A stretch of DNA of 51,236 nt from Yanshouia hominis (GCA_014385025.1 JACRTB010000020.1:1-51236); one strand, 5' to 3'; numbered from the stretch's first letter, positions 16,157 through 25,304 are shown. The notes: generated by a model not told the origin, from the sequence alone. Made by a program: numbers and translations.

Positions 16157-17188
16157 ATGAAAATTGCAGTTCTAGGTTTGGGAAAGATCGGTCATAACAC
16201 AGCAGCGCTGCTGACAGAGCGCGGATTTGAGGTCGTGGGCTTCACGCGGGATGAAGACAAGGCTCGGGCTGTCAATGAATATGGAATTACTGTTTCAGGT
16301 GCGCTGACCGGAAACTTCAAGGTTAAGGCAACAACCGATATTGCAAAGGCCGTTGACGGCGCAAAATTTCTGGTCGTTACCACGACATCCAAGGGACATA
16401 AACCCATGGCCAAACTGCTGAAAGGGCATTTGCAGGAAGGACAGCGCGTTGTAATTATTACCGGGAATTGGGGGGCTTACGAGTTTTACAGCGTACTCAA
16501 GGACGAGGCTATTGCCAAACAAATCGTCATCGGCGAAACCAGCGGAAATCTTGCGGCGTCTCCTACACTGACCTACCCGGCTACCACACTCATGAAGCCT
16601 TCAAAAAAGAGCATGAGTTTTGCAACGATTCCTGCCGCGGCTGCCCCTTGTGTTGTGGAAGAACTTCACCAGGCTTTTCCTGAATTTTATGCGGTTGAAA
16701 ATGTGCTGGATACTTCTTTGAACAATACCAATCCGCCTGTCCACGTTCCATTCTGCATTTTTAATATTACCCGTATGGCAAATGGGGAAGACGCACAGTT
16801 CTATGGTGAATGTTTGCCTCCCATTCTCCTTGATTTTACCATGGCGGCCGATGCAGAACGCTGTGCCGTGGCAAAAGCTCTTGGCGCAGAGCCAAAATCG
16901 ATTCTGAGACTGATGAACGACGCGTGGAAGGTAGACTATGACAACATTAAGGATCTAGGCCTTGAGAATGCCAGCCTGAAGTCCGTCAAGCTTCCGAAGA
17001 CTCCATACCATCGCTTCCTTACCGAGGATGTTCCCTATGGGTATATGTCGGTCAGCCGTCTGGGCAAAAAATACGGTGTTCCCACGCCCAGAATCGACTT
17101 GCTTGTGGAAGCCTATCGCTATCTGCTTGCGGATCATGCCGAGATGGATGGACCCGAATTTGACGTGGATATGTCTGAGGTGCTTTAA
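16157..17188 (+). CDS. NAD/NADP octopine/nopaline dehydrogenase family protein
   Basis: A 343-residue opine-dehydrogenase-type enzyme. The Rossmann motif GLGKIG is at residues 7-12. The C-terminal domain contains LNNTNPPVHVP with the family histidine and YHRFLTEDVPYGYM, both hallmarks of octopine/nopaline dehydrogenases and N-(1-D-carboxyethyl)-norvaline dehydrogenase. The reaction is reductive joining, or oxidative splitting, of a 2-oxo acid and an amino acid. In a catabolic cluster with a transporter and an asparaginase the splitting direction is plausible (inference). The start is ATG; the ribosome site GAGAGGAAA is upstream. Confidence 0.87.
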   Translation: MKIAVLGLGKIGHNTAALLTERGFEVVGFTRDEDKARAVNEYGITVSGALTGNFKVKATTDIAKAVDGAKFLVVTTTSKGHKPMAKLLKGHLQEGQRVVIITGNWGAYEFYSVLKDEAIAKQIVIGETSGNLAASPTLTYPATTLMKPSKKSMSFATIPAAAAPCVVEELHQAFPEFYAVENVLDTSLNNTNPPVHVPFCIFNITRMANGEDAQFYGECLPPILLDFTMAADAERCAVAKALGAEPKSILRLMNDAWKVDYDNIKDLGLENASLKSVKLPKTPYHRFLTEDVPYGYMSVSRLGKKYGVPTPRIDLLVEAYRYLLADHAEMDGPEFDVDMSEVL

Positions 17189-17289
17189 GACCGATGTGCT
17201 TTCTCTTTTGCTGCGCTGGGGAGATTCTCTCTAATATGGCATTTTCCCAACGCGCTTATCCCGAATAAACCTGTTTGCTGGGAATGGTT

Positions 17290-18288
17290 ATGAAAAAAAG
17301 AATCCTTTTGCTTACCACGGGAGGAACGATTGCCTGTACGCCCGGAGGAAACGGATTTGCCCCCACTCTTCCGGGCGGCCGATTGCTTGGCACGGTTCCC
17401 GAGGTCCTTCAATATGCGGATGTACACATTTGTCCGCTTTTAAATAAGGACAGTTCCAATATGCTGCCGCAGGATTGGATCACAATCGCACGCGCCGTTT
17501 TTGAACAGCAGCAGCTCTACGACGGAATCGTTATTCTGCATGGAACTGATACGATGGCATATTCCGCTGCGGCAGTTAGTTTCATGACCATGGGTATTTC
17601 TATTCCCGTCGTGTTTACAGGAGCGCAGCGGCCGCTGGCTTTATCTGACAGTGATGCTCCAAGAAATCTTCGGGATGCGGTTTGTGCCGCATGCAACTGT
17701 CCCTTCCCCGGCGTTTTTGTGATGTTTGCCGGTCACTTGCTGAATGGATGCTGCTGCAGTAAGGCTGACACAACAAAGCTGTGCGCCTTTGAAAGCCCCA
17801 ACGAAAAGCTGGCGGGAGTCGTCAAAGAGGACCGTTTGGTCTTCTTTGATCCCCCGCGGCGTTGCTGTGACGCGCGATATTTTTGGCATATGGACCTTAA
17901 CCGCAAGGTCCTCTATCTAAAAATAACACCCGGCATTGATGCGGGCCTTCTGGAATTTGCCCGATCTCATCACTATGCTGGAATTATTCTCGAGGCCTTT
18001 GGATTGGGAGGAATTCCAGCAGGGAAAGACGGCTTGTTGGAAAAGATCTCTGAACTGAGGCAATGTAATATTCCGGTCATTGTCACGACGCAATGTGTGC
18101 GTGGAAAATGCGATATGAGCATTTATGAGGTCGGACAATCTGCCTTAAAAGAGGGAGTGCTTTGCCCGAATGTGATGTCCAAAGAGGCGCTGCTGGCAAA
18201 AGTCATGTGGCTATTGAGCTTTATCCGGGATGGCAGCGAATTTTCCCATCTCTTGCTTTCTGATTTCTGCGGTGAATCAGGTCAATAA
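17290..18288 (+). CDS. L-asparaginase (type I/II family)
   Basis: A 332-residue asparaginase/glutaminase family enzyme that hydrolyses the side-chain amide of asparagine or a related compound. Catalytic motifs are TTGGTIA with Thr13 and HGTDTM at 84-89 with Thr86 and Asp87; GAQRP carries the next conserved block. There is no signal peptide, so it acts in the cytoplasm. Start choice is uncertain: ATG codons at 17284 and 17290 and a TTG at 17275 are all in frame and none has a strong ribosome binding site. It is the last enzyme gene of the cluster, 69 bases before the LysR gene. Confidence 0.9.
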   Translation: MKKRILLLTTGGTIACTPGGNGFAPTLPGGRLLGTVPEVLQYADVHICPLLNKDSSNMLPQDWITIARAVFEQQQLYDGIVILHGTDTMAYSAAAVSFMTMGISIPVVFTGAQRPLALSDSDAPRNLRDAVCAACNCPFPGVFVMFAGHLLNGCCCSKADTTKLCAFESPNEKLAGVVKEDRLVFFDPPRRCCDARYFWHMDLNRKVLYLKITPGIDAGLLEFARSHHYAGIILEAFGLGGIPAGKDGLLEKISELRQCNIPVIVTTQCVRGKCDMSIYEVGQSALKEGVLCPNVMSKEALLAKVMWLLSFIRDGSEFSHLLLSDFCGESGQ

Positions 18289-18357
18289 TTTATTTGACAA
18301 AGCAGGCTGTCGTAATCTATTGTATAAGAATACGGACTACAGTGATACGGGAGACTG

Positions 18358-19320
18358 ATGAGGATGAACCTTTTAAATCTGGAGTACTTTCTCGTAGCCG
18401 CAGAAGAGCTGAACTTTACCAAAGCTGCCAAACGGTTGTATATTACTCAGCAGTCATTGAGCAATCATATCGCTAAACTTGAGAGCTATTTCGGCGCGGA
18501 TTTGTTTGACCGCACTCCCCCTATGACACTGACGAATGCGGGTCTATGCCTGGTCCGTCATGCGAAGCGGCTGATGCAATCCACAGATGAACTTGAACGC
18601 GAAATGCAGGATATCAAGGACTTCAAAAGCAGTGAGCTCTTCATTGGGATTACCAGAGCGAGGGCTGCCGTCTACCTTCCTGCGATTCTGCCCAAATTTT
18701 GTCAGGATTACCCCCAAATTAAACTTCATCTGGTTGAGGAAAATTCTTTTGCCCTGGAACAATTGTTGCTTGCCGGAAAAGTTGATCTTATTCTGGGGCG
18801 CTTTCCGGAAGATGCTCTTGGAATTGTAAGTGAAACGGTGTGGATGGAGCGGTATCTGCTGATCGTGCCGGATTGCATCATCAACCAATATATTCCGGAA
18901 AAAAAGGAAGCTATTTTATCAGAAGATTATCAAGTCTCCTTGAAGGATTTTGAGCAATGCCCATTTCTCGCATCTCGCAAGGGTTCTCTGGTCGGTCAGG
19001 TTTTTCGCGATTTTTGTGCGCAGTCAAATATGTCTCCTGAGATCGTACTGGAATCTCACAGCATCAACATCGTCATAGCTCTCTGCCTGGAGGGCATGGG
19101 GATATTGGTTTGCCCAAATGTTTTTCTGAATCAGTACTATGAAAAGATTCAGCGCATGGGAAAGGGGAAAATTCATATTTTTTCGCTTCCTTACAGTGAC
19201 AGGATTGCCGCAAGCCGTCTGGAAAGCAAATATTTTCCTCATAGCGCCTGCAAATTTTTAGATGCGATTCGTAAAGTCAGTCAGGAGATTTCTTTTATTC
19301 CCTCTCGCGATGGACTGTAG
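18358..19320 (+). CDS. LysR-family transcriptional regulator
   Basis: A 320-residue LysR-type regulator. The winged helix-turn-helix spans about residues 5-65 (LEYFLVAAEELNFTKAAKRL, then QQSLSNHIAKLE), followed by the two-lobed effector domain from about residue 90. It follows the AbgT/M24/opine dehydrogenase/asparaginase genes on the same strand and is their likely regulator. This is less common than the divergent arrangement, so autoregulation through readthrough is possible. GGGAG lies ahead of ATG 18358; ATG 18364 is an alternative. Confidence 0.92.
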   Translation: MRMNLLNLEYFLVAAEELNFTKAAKRLYITQQSLSNHIAKLESYFGADLFDRTPPMTLTNAGLCLVRHAKRLMQSTDELEREMQDIKDFKSSELFIGITRARAAVYLPAILPKFCQDYPQIKLHLVEENSFALEQLLLAGKVDLILGRFPEDALGIVSETVWMERYLLIVPDCIINQYIPEKKEAILSEDYQVSLKDFEQCPFLASRKGSLVGQVFRDFCAQSNMSPEIVLESHSINIVIALCLEGMGILVCPNVFLNQYYEKIQRMGKGKIHIFSLPYSDRIAASRLESKYFPHSACKFLDAIRKVSQEISFIPSRDGL

Positions 19321-20050
19321 CCAGGACGGCAAAAGAAGATTGAGGGAGCTGGGACATTAAAAAGCCGCCTGTATAATTTTGTCTTTTATCTTGTGTGTGG
19401 GTCGAGACGCTGTTTTAAAGTTGAAAGATTAAGCGCGGCAGAGCATTTTTCGCGCTATAGCAGCGCCCTGTCTATGGAAAGACCGGCAATCCTCTCTCGA
19501 TATTCAAAAATGAACGTCATCAAATTTCCGAAACGCCCATGAGCGGTTGGGGAGCTCTGTTGCATGACAGAAATCTCCGGCTGCTTTTGTGTTGATGAGA
19601 GATTGACACACTGCGGCAGCAGGGCATCTCAGTTCTTTAATCCATGCTTACCTTGGGCATGGTCTCCGGCGGCAGGAGTAATGATCCTCTGTCAGCAAAA
19701 ATTGCCCTGCCCGATTCTTCGGGCGGGCATGATATCGGCGGCGGACGATAACGACGCAATAGACAACAGGATCACACGCGGCCGAGGACTCAAAACCGGC
19801 ATCGGTTATTTAGCCGGCACCTCCTGCCCACGCGGGTGCTGCGGTGAATCCGCCTGTTGCAAAATGGCTTTGAATGGAAAAAGTGGAGGACATCCGCCTG
19901 ATCCGATACACAGGTTGAAAGTGGAAAGCCAATGCTGGACCTTTTTACGAGGGACTGAACGGGCATGGGGCGGCAGAGAAAGAAGGCAAAGGGACTGGAG
20001 GCGCAGACGGCTTTAGATACCGACGTTTGCCCGCTGCGTGACAGAAAATG
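19321..20050. other. Gene-poor interval of about 0.7 kb
   Basis: No supported gene. One 150-codon open frame on the plus strand (19564-20016) has an unlikely Cys/Arg/Trp-rich composition and no ribosome binding site. A small GCCCGA/TCGGGC hairpin lies at 19709-19724. The stretch separates two LysR-regulated clusters and changes from AT-richer to GC-richer along its length, which fits an old junction. Confidence 0.5.
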
Positions 20051-20977
20051 CTAGCTCTTTTTTCGGTAACAGGAGTAATGCTCATAGGTCAGGTCGATAA
20101 ATGCGCGGGCCGCGGGGGAGATAAAGGCGGACTTTTTGTAGACGATGGAGAGCGGGATGGTCAGAGTCGGAGAATCAACCGTAAAGAATTTAAGCTGGGA
20201 AAGTCCGGCGGCGCGCCGGATTCCGGCTTCCGGCAGGAAGGTCAGCCCAAAGTTTTCACCGACCAGATTGACGGCGGTGGTGCTGCTGGTGGTGCGAATG
20301 GTGTGGGAAACGTTCATCCCATGACGCTGAAACAGGTTTTCCACCACCCGAGCGATAATCTGGCTGCTCTGCAAAAGAATGAAGCGTTCCCGCTCGAAAA
20401 GTCGGATATCCACCGGCCGGGGGTCCTCAACGCTGGTTTCGAATTGAGCGGCCACCGGGTTGCCGCGGTGTGCGGCCAGGAGCAGCCGTTCATGGAAGAT
20501 GGTCTCATAGGTGATCTCGCGGGTATCGTCGGGCGTGTGGAGCACCGCGAAGTCGATGACATCGTTTTGGATCAGCTCAAGCAGTTCATTGGAGGGGTGC
20601 TCATGCAGCACAATGCGCACCTCGGGATGATCGGCGGTGTACCGCGGCAGAATATCCGGCAGCAGCACCGAGCCACGCCAGATTGCCACGCCGATATGCA
20701 GGGTATTTCCCTTATGTTCCTGAAGCTCGCTGAGCTGGGAATCGAGCCGCCTGCCGAGCAGCGAAACACTTTCCAGATAACTGCGGTAAAGCTCACCCGC
20801 CGGCGTAAGCAGCAGCGGTGTGTGCGAGCGGTCGAAAAGCCTTGCTCCGAGTTCTTTTTCCAGCCGCGCGAGGTACTGGCTGAGATAGGGCTGTGAAAGA
20901 TAAAGGCGCTCGGCGGCCTTTGAGACGGAACGTTCGGCGGCGATTGTCAAAAAATACTCAGGATTCTTTGGAACCAT
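20051..20977 (-). CDS. LysR-family transcriptional regulator, divergent
   Basis: A 308-residue LysR-type regulator with an N-terminal helix-turn-helix (PEYFLTIAAERSVSKAAERL, then QPYLSQYLARLE) and a C-terminal substrate-binding-protein-like effector domain. It is transcribed divergently from the Ldh_2/dehydrogenase/FAA hydrolase cluster at 21157, the classic arrangement for a LysR activator of its neighbours. The 179-base gap holds two palindromes suited to LysR binding. The start has a G-rich site (GGGGGG) at about seven bases. Confidence 0.93.
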   Translation of the reverse strand: MVPKNPEYFLTIAAERSVSKAAERLYLSQPYLSQYLARLEKELGARLFDRSHTPLLLTPAGELYRSYLESVSLLGRRLDSQLSELQEHKGNTLHIGVAIWRGSVLLPDILPRYTADHPEVRIVLHEHPSNELLELIQNDVIDFAVLHTPDDTREITYETIFHERLLLAAHRGNPVAAQFETSVEDPRPVDIRLFERERFILLQSSQIIARVVENLFQRHGMNVSHTIRTTSSTTAVNLVGENFGLTFLPEAGIRRAAGLSQLKFFTVDSPTLTIPLSIVYKKSAFISPAARAFIDLTYEHYSCYRKKS

Positions 20978-21004
20978 TTGCGTCCCCCCATAGCTGATTG
21001 CTTA

Positions 21005-21017
21005 TGATATTATATCA
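21005..21017. promoter_or_regulatory. Palindrome near the LysR start
   Basis: TGATAT and ATATCA around one base; 27 bases ahead of the LysR start codon. A possible autoregulatory site. Confidence 0.35.
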
Positions 21018-21084
21018 ATATTCACGATGGCGTCAAAACAGGTGGCATGATATGATAAAAATGTCAAAGAAGAAAATAAAATTT

Positions 21085-21102
21085 CATAAGAAAAACATTA
21101 TG
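21085..21102. promoter_or_regulatory. Probable LysR box
   Basis: CATAA and TTATG separated by eight bases, which contains the T-N11-A pattern of LysR sites. It lies 55 bases ahead of the Ldh_2 gene, in the divergent control region. Confidence 0.5.
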
Positions 21103-21156
21103 CTTCCATTGTAAGTCAATCAGAATCAATATGCAAGTGGAGAAGGAGGAAAATCC

Positions 21157-22194
21157 ATGAGGTGCTTTACCGGAGAACAATTGCGTTCTTACTGCACACA
21201 GGTGCTGACCCGCGCGGGAATTTCACCCACCGACGCGGCAACCGTCGCGGACTGTCTGGTCGATGCCGATCTCTCAGGCGTGGAATCCCACGGGGTAAGC
21301 CGGCTTTCGATCTATCTGCAGCGTCTCGACGCCGGCGTGGTAGAAAAGGAAAACCGGGTGCGGGTTCTCAGCGAATCCCCCGCCGCGCTGGCGGTGGACG
21401 CGGGCAATTGCATGGGCGCGGTCGGCGCGACCTTCGCAATGAAAAAATGTATCGAAAAGGCAGCGCAGGCGGGTTCCTGCTGGGCGACGGTGAAATCCTC
21501 CAACCATTTCGGTACGGCGGCCTATTACACCAAGATGGCCGCTTCCGCCGGGATGATCGGAATTGCAATGACCAATGTAACCGCTAAAATTGCGCCGTGG
21601 GGCAGCAGTGACGCATACATGGGTACCAATCCGATTTCGATTGCCGTCCCCTCCGAAGGACTGCCGGTGGTTCTTGATATGGCTCCGAGCGTTGTCGCGA
21701 TGGGCAAGCTGATTTTGGCGCAGAAACTCGGCAAAAGCATCCCCGAGGGGTGGGCGCTTGGTCCTGACGGAAAGCCCACGACCGACCCTGCGGTGGGGCG
21801 GAAGGGAACGCTGGTGCCGATCGGCGGTCCAAAGGGCAGCGGCCTCGCCATCTTTGTGGATATCTTCTGCGGCGTCCTCAGCGGCGGCGAATTCGGCCCC
21901 CATCTCAACGACCTCTACGCGGATATGGTCAACCCGCAGGGAGTGGGACATATCTTCTGCGCGATTGATATTTCGAAATTTGTACCGCTCGAAACCTTCA
22001 GAAGCAGAATTTCCCAAATGTCTGAGGAGATCAAGGCGCTGCACAAAAACCCCGGTGTTTCTGAAATCTTCATGCCGGGCGAGATCGAATGCCGCCGTCA
22101 TGCCGAGCGCCTTGAGAAGGGAATTGAGATTTCCGATGCGGTTTATGCGGAGCTTCAGGAAATTGGCGCGCGCTATGGCGTGAGCCTGTCATAA
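21157..22194 (+). CDS. Ldh_2-family (malate/L-lactate dehydrogenase-type) oxidoreductase
   Basis: A 345-residue NAD(P)-dependent oxidoreductase of the YlbC/YiaK/MDH2 family, which is unrelated in fold to classical lactate dehydrogenase. Landmarks are VESHGVSRL with the catalytic His, SSNHFGTAAYY, the NPISIAVPS block, and GPKGSGLAIFVD. Known members reduce 2-oxo acids or related imines such as 2,3-diketogulonate and delta-1-piperideine-2-carboxylate. Which substrate applies here is not clear. GGAGAAGGAGG lies just upstream. It is the first gene of a four-gene operon with spacings of 15, 23 and 42 bases. Confidence 0.9.
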   Translation: MRCFTGEQLRSYCTQVLTRAGISPTDAATVADCLVDADLSGVESHGVSRLSIYLQRLDAGVVEKENRVRVLSESPAALAVDAGNCMGAVGATFAMKKCIEKAAQAGSCWATVKSSNHFGTAAYYTKMAASAGMIGIAMTNVTAKIAPWGSSDAYMGTNPISIAVPSEGLPVVLDMAPSVVAMGKLILAQKLGKSIPEGWALGPDGKPTTDPAVGRKGTLVPIGGPKGSGLAIFVDIFCGVLSGGEFGPHLNDLYADMVNPQGVGHIFCAIDISKFVPLETFRSRISQMSEEIKALHKNPGVSEIFMPGEIECRRHAERLEKGIEISDAVYAELQEIGARYGVSLS

Positions 22195-22209
22195 AGGGGG
22201 AACGGCACA

Positions 22210-23148
22210 ATGGGCAAGGTATTGATTACAGAAAAGGTGCACCCCGTCGGTCCGCAGCTTCTGCGGGCGGCGGGTCATCAGGTTGTGCAGGTGGAAAACC
22301 GCGATATGGCACAGATTGCGCGTGAGATCATCGATGCGGATGCCGTGATCGTGCGGATTATCGACCTGTCCGGCTCGCTGCTGGGGACGGCGGAGCATCT
22401 GCGCATTGTCAGCAAGCATGGAGTCGGGGTTGACAACATCGAGCTGGATTACTGCCGGAAGGCGGGGGTTGCGGTGACGGTGACCCCGAATGCCAACAGC
22501 CTGTCGGTTGCGGAGCACGCGTTTACCCTGATGCTGACCCTCGCGAAAAATATCATCCCCGTCTCCAACGCTTACCGGGAGATCGGTTTTGCCGCCAAGA
22601 ACAGCAGGGAAGGGGTTGAGGTGACCGGAAAGACGGTCGGTGTGATCGGCTTTGGATGCATCGGCAGCCACTTCGCAAAGATGGCGCATGGCGCGTTCGA
22701 CGCGCGGATTCTCGCCTATGACCCCTATGTTTCCGAAATGCCCGCATGGGTGGAGCGGGCCGGCTCCCCGGAGCAAATTTTCCGTGAGGCGGACTTTGTC
22801 TCACTGCACGCGAACCTGACCGATGAGACGCGCCGCATGGTCAACCGCGAGCGTCTCGCGCTGATGAAGCCCAGCGCTTTCCTGATCAACTGCGCGCGCG
22901 GTCCAATGGTCGATGAGGCGGCGCTGATCGAGGCGCTGCGGTCGGGTCGGATTGCCGGAGCGGGCCTCGATGTGACCGACCCGGAGCCGGTCGCGCCGGA
23001 AAGCCCCCTGTTCTCAATGCCGAATGTGATCGTGACCCCGCACTACGCACCCACCACCATCGAATCCGCGACCCGGGTTTCCCAGATTGCCGCCCAGAAC
23101 GCCATTGCGGTTCTGGACGGAAAGGAACCCGTGGGACGCATCATTTAA
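22210..23148 (+). CDS. D-2-hydroxyacid dehydrogenase (SerA-like), copy 2
   Basis: A 312-residue NAD-binding enzyme resembling the catalytic part of 3-phosphoglycerate dehydrogenase, without the C-terminal ACT domain. GFGCIG is at 147-152, the substrate-carboxylate loop reads KHGVGVDNI, and the triad Arg230 (NCARGP), Glu259 (DPEP) and His278 (TPHYAP) is intact. The operon also has an Ldh_2 enzyme and an FAA hydrolase. Two stereochemically distinct dehydrogenases could therefore interconvert L- and D-hydroxy acids through the oxo acid (inference). An AAGGGGGAA site precedes the ATG. Confidence 0.92.
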   Translation: MGKVLITEKVHPVGPQLLRAAGHQVVQVENRDMAQIAREIIDADAVIVRIIDLSGSLLGTAEHLRIVSKHGVGVDNIELDYCRKAGVAVTVTPNANSLSVAEHAFTLMLTLAKNIIPVSNAYREIGFAAKNSREGVEVTGKTVGVIGFGCIGSHFAKMAHGAFDARILAYDPYVSEMPAWVERAGSPEQIFREADFVSLHANLTDETRRMVNRERLALMKPSAFLINCARGPMVDEAALIEALRSGRIAGAGLDVTDPEPVAPESPLFSMPNVIVTPHYAPTTIESATRVSQIAAQNAIAVLDGKEPVGRII

Positions 23149-23171
23149 AAGATCTGGAGGAGGAAACAGTT

Positions 23172-24098
23172 ATGAGACTTGCAACCATCAAGCAGAACGG
23201 CCGGGAGATTGCCGGCATCGTGACCGCGGGCGGCGTGTTTCCGGTTGAGGCGCTCAACGCGGCGAAGGGCACCGCATGGAAAACAGAAATGTACGACCTG
23301 ATCTGCGCGGGGCAGATTCCCGGCCTGACCGCCTGGTATAATGCGGGCGGACGCGGAGAGCTTGAAACCCTTCCCGGGCTGGTTCCCGCCGATCAGGTGG
23401 TATATGGGCCTCTTTACCGCACCCCCCGCCGTATCTTTGGCATCGGCCTGAACTATCTGGATCATGCGGGAGATATCGGCTCCGCCGCCCCGACCGGATT
23501 CCCGGGCAGCTTTTTCAAGCAGGCTGACACCCTGATCGGACCCGGTGATGAGATTAAGACCCCGGCCCTCAAAGAAGCGCAGAAGACCACCGCCGAAGCG
23601 GAGCTGGGCGTTATTCTGGGCAGGGACTGCCGTGATGTTCCCGAGGAGGACTGGGAAAAGGTCATCGTCGGCTACACCACGATTCTGGACATGACCGAGG
23701 AATCGATCCTCAAGGGCAACGATTATGTAAGCGGCAATCCCCGCTACCTGACCATCGTGAAGAATTTCCCCACCTTCTTCTCCTTCGGGCCTCAGCTGGT
23801 CACCCCGGACGAGGTGCCCGACGTGCTGAAGCTGGAGGTCCAGTCGGTCCATAACGGCGAGGTCTATGCCAAGAACGTGGTCAGCAACATGATGCATCAG
23901 CCGGCCAAGCTGGTTTCTCTGCACAGCAGCATTCAGGGCTGGCTTGCCGGAGATGTTCTGTCCACCGGCACCCCGCGCGCCTTCCATATTCAGGACGGCG
24001 ATGTGGCCGAGTGCCGCATCTGCGGCCCGGACGGCTTCTCGATGGAGCCGCTCGTCAATCCCGTCGTCGATCTCAAGCTCCATCCTGAAAAGCAGTAA
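23172..24098 (+). CDS. Fumarylacetoacetate hydrolase family protein
   Basis: A 308-residue member of the FAA hydrolase family, whose members split C-C bonds of, or decarboxylate, 2-oxo dioic acids using a divalent metal. A small N-terminal domain is followed by the catalytic domain from FGIGLNYLDHA (about residue 95). The metal ligands are in TTAEAELGVILG and the later ILDMTEESI. Close relatives include 2-keto-3-deoxyarabonate dehydratases and oxaloacetate decarboxylases, so both lyase and dehydratase roles are possible. GGAGGAGG precedes the ATG. The operon neighbours suggest a sugar-acid or hydroxy-acid pathway. Confidence 0.9.
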   Translation: MRLATIKQNGREIAGIVTAGGVFPVEALNAAKGTAWKTEMYDLICAGQIPGLTAWYNAGGRGELETLPGLVPADQVVYGPLYRTPRRIFGIGLNYLDHAGDIGSAAPTGFPGSFFKQADTLIGPGDEIKTPALKEAQKTTAEAELGVILGRDCRDVPEEDWEKVIVGYTTILDMTEESILKGNDYVSGNPRYLTIVKNFPTFFSFGPQLVTPDEVPDVLKLEVQSVHNGEVYAKNVVSNMMHQPAKLVSLHSSIQGWLAGDVLSTGTPRAFHIQDGDVAECRICGPDGFSMEPLVNPVVDLKLHPEKQ

Positions 24099-24140
24099 GC
24101 AAAAGCCTGAAATTTACATAGAGACAGGAGAGAATTTCTT

Positions 24141-24986
24141 ATGAAAACCGTATTCACACTGACATCCGCTGAGTCCCGGCGCCTGATTGCCAAGGCGGTC
24201 GTCGCCATGCCCGAGTTTAAGAAGGCTTGGGAATCCGCCTATCTGCTGCTGGCCGGCGGTACCACCAACGCTTTCATCGCGCAGGAGCTTCTGGGACGCG
24301 ACGGCATCGAACCCGGACGCTGCACCGTCGGCATCAGCACCGACGGGCTGCTCTGCGTCACCAATCCCGACAGCCGCAAGAGCTTCCCGAACGTGTTTTA
24401 CAAGGGCGAAAAATCCGACAAGACGTTGGTTGAGGCGCTGGCTGATTTCCACGCCGATACGGTGGTGATCAAGGGTGCCAATGCCGTCGATATGAACGGC
24501 TATGTCGGCATCATCACTTCCGGCTTCGACGGAGGCACCGTTCCCCGCATCATCGGACCGGTCACCTCCAAGGGTCTCAAGTTCATCACTCCCGTCGGGC
24601 TCGAAAAGCTTGTTCCCTCGGTACAGGCTTCCGCCAAGGCGCTCGGCGGCGCCACCCATATCGACATCTCGATGGGAGCCGACCCCGGCATGTACTGCAT
24701 CGGCACCAGCACCATCGTCACCGAGATCGAAGCCATCAAGATGCTCTTCAATGCCGACGCCACTTTGGTTTGCTGCGGCGGTGTGGGCGGAAACGAGGGC
24801 GCGGTGACGCTGGCCGTTGACGGCGATGAAAAGGATATCAAGGCTTTGGTTGAGTTCCTTGAAACCGAGATCAAGGGCGAACCCCCCGTTAAGGGCAACA
24901 AGGGCATCTGCGAGGTGTGCCGCTATAAGTTCTGCCGTTACTGCGGCAAAAAGGCGGAGGAGCTTCCCGCCTGGATGAAAAAGTAG
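24141..24986 (+). CDS. Conserved protein of unknown function with C-terminal CxxC pairs
   Basis: A 281-residue protein I cannot assign. The N-terminal LLLAGGTTNAFIAQELLG is glycine-rich and recalls a phosphate-binding loop of NagB/RpiA/CoA-transferase-like folds (inference). The middle has VVIKGANAVD, GTVPRIIGPV and PVGLEKLVPS, and a second half with GADPGMYCIGTSTIV. The last 27 residues carry Cys257, Cys260, Cys265 and Cys268, a zinc-ribbon-like or Fe-S-like set. It ends the operon of the Ldh_2, D-2-hydroxyacid dehydrogenase and FAA hydrolase genes, so a catalytic role in the same pathway is likely. GAGACAGGAGAG precedes the start. Confidence 0.8.
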   Translation: MKTVFTLTSAESRRLIAKAVVAMPEFKKAWESAYLLLAGGTTNAFIAQELLGRDGIEPGRCTVGISTDGLLCVTNPDSRKSFPNVFYKGEKSDKTLVEALADFHADTVVIKGANAVDMNGYVGIITSGFDGGTVPRIIGPVTSKGLKFITPVGLEKLVPSVQASAKALGGATHIDISMGADPGMYCIGTSTIVTEIEAIKMLFNADATLVCCGGVGGNEGAVTLAVDGDEKDIKALVEFLETEIKGEPPVKGNKGICEVCRYKFCRYCGKKAEELPAWMKK

Positions 24987-25004
24987 GATTGCAGAAAAAG
25001 GGCC

Positions 25005-25055
25005 GTCTCCGCCTGTGATGATGCCGGTGAGAATGCATCAAAAACAGGCGGAGAC
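25005..25055 (+). other. Long hairpin after the FAA hydrolase operon
   Basis: GTCTCCGCCTGT and ACAGGCGGAGAC are exact 12-base arms around a 27-base loop. There is no T tract. It may mark the end of the operon transcript. The interval 24987-25304 shows nothing else. Confidence 0.5.
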
Positions 25056-25304
25056 AGCGGCTGACACAGTTTGAGCGAACTGCGGGGCAGAAAGCGTTGG
25101 CTTCTGTCCCGCGGCTTTTTCTGTGGAAATGGCAAAGAGTCTTTTTCGCGGCACACGCCGCCGATCGGGGTTCCCTTTTACCTTTTGTGTTAATGGAAAA
25201 ATCTCTGGTGATTTCACTAAAGTCGTATATTGAAACATTATTTAATCGTTTCCTGTCGGAGAAGCAAAAGCTGCGGATATGAATTCGCCTTTCATACCCG
25301 CAGT

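Noticed and set aside
19564-20016. 150-codon plus-strand open frame
   Set aside because: Composition rich in Cys, Trp and Arg, no ribosome binding site, no similarity recognised.
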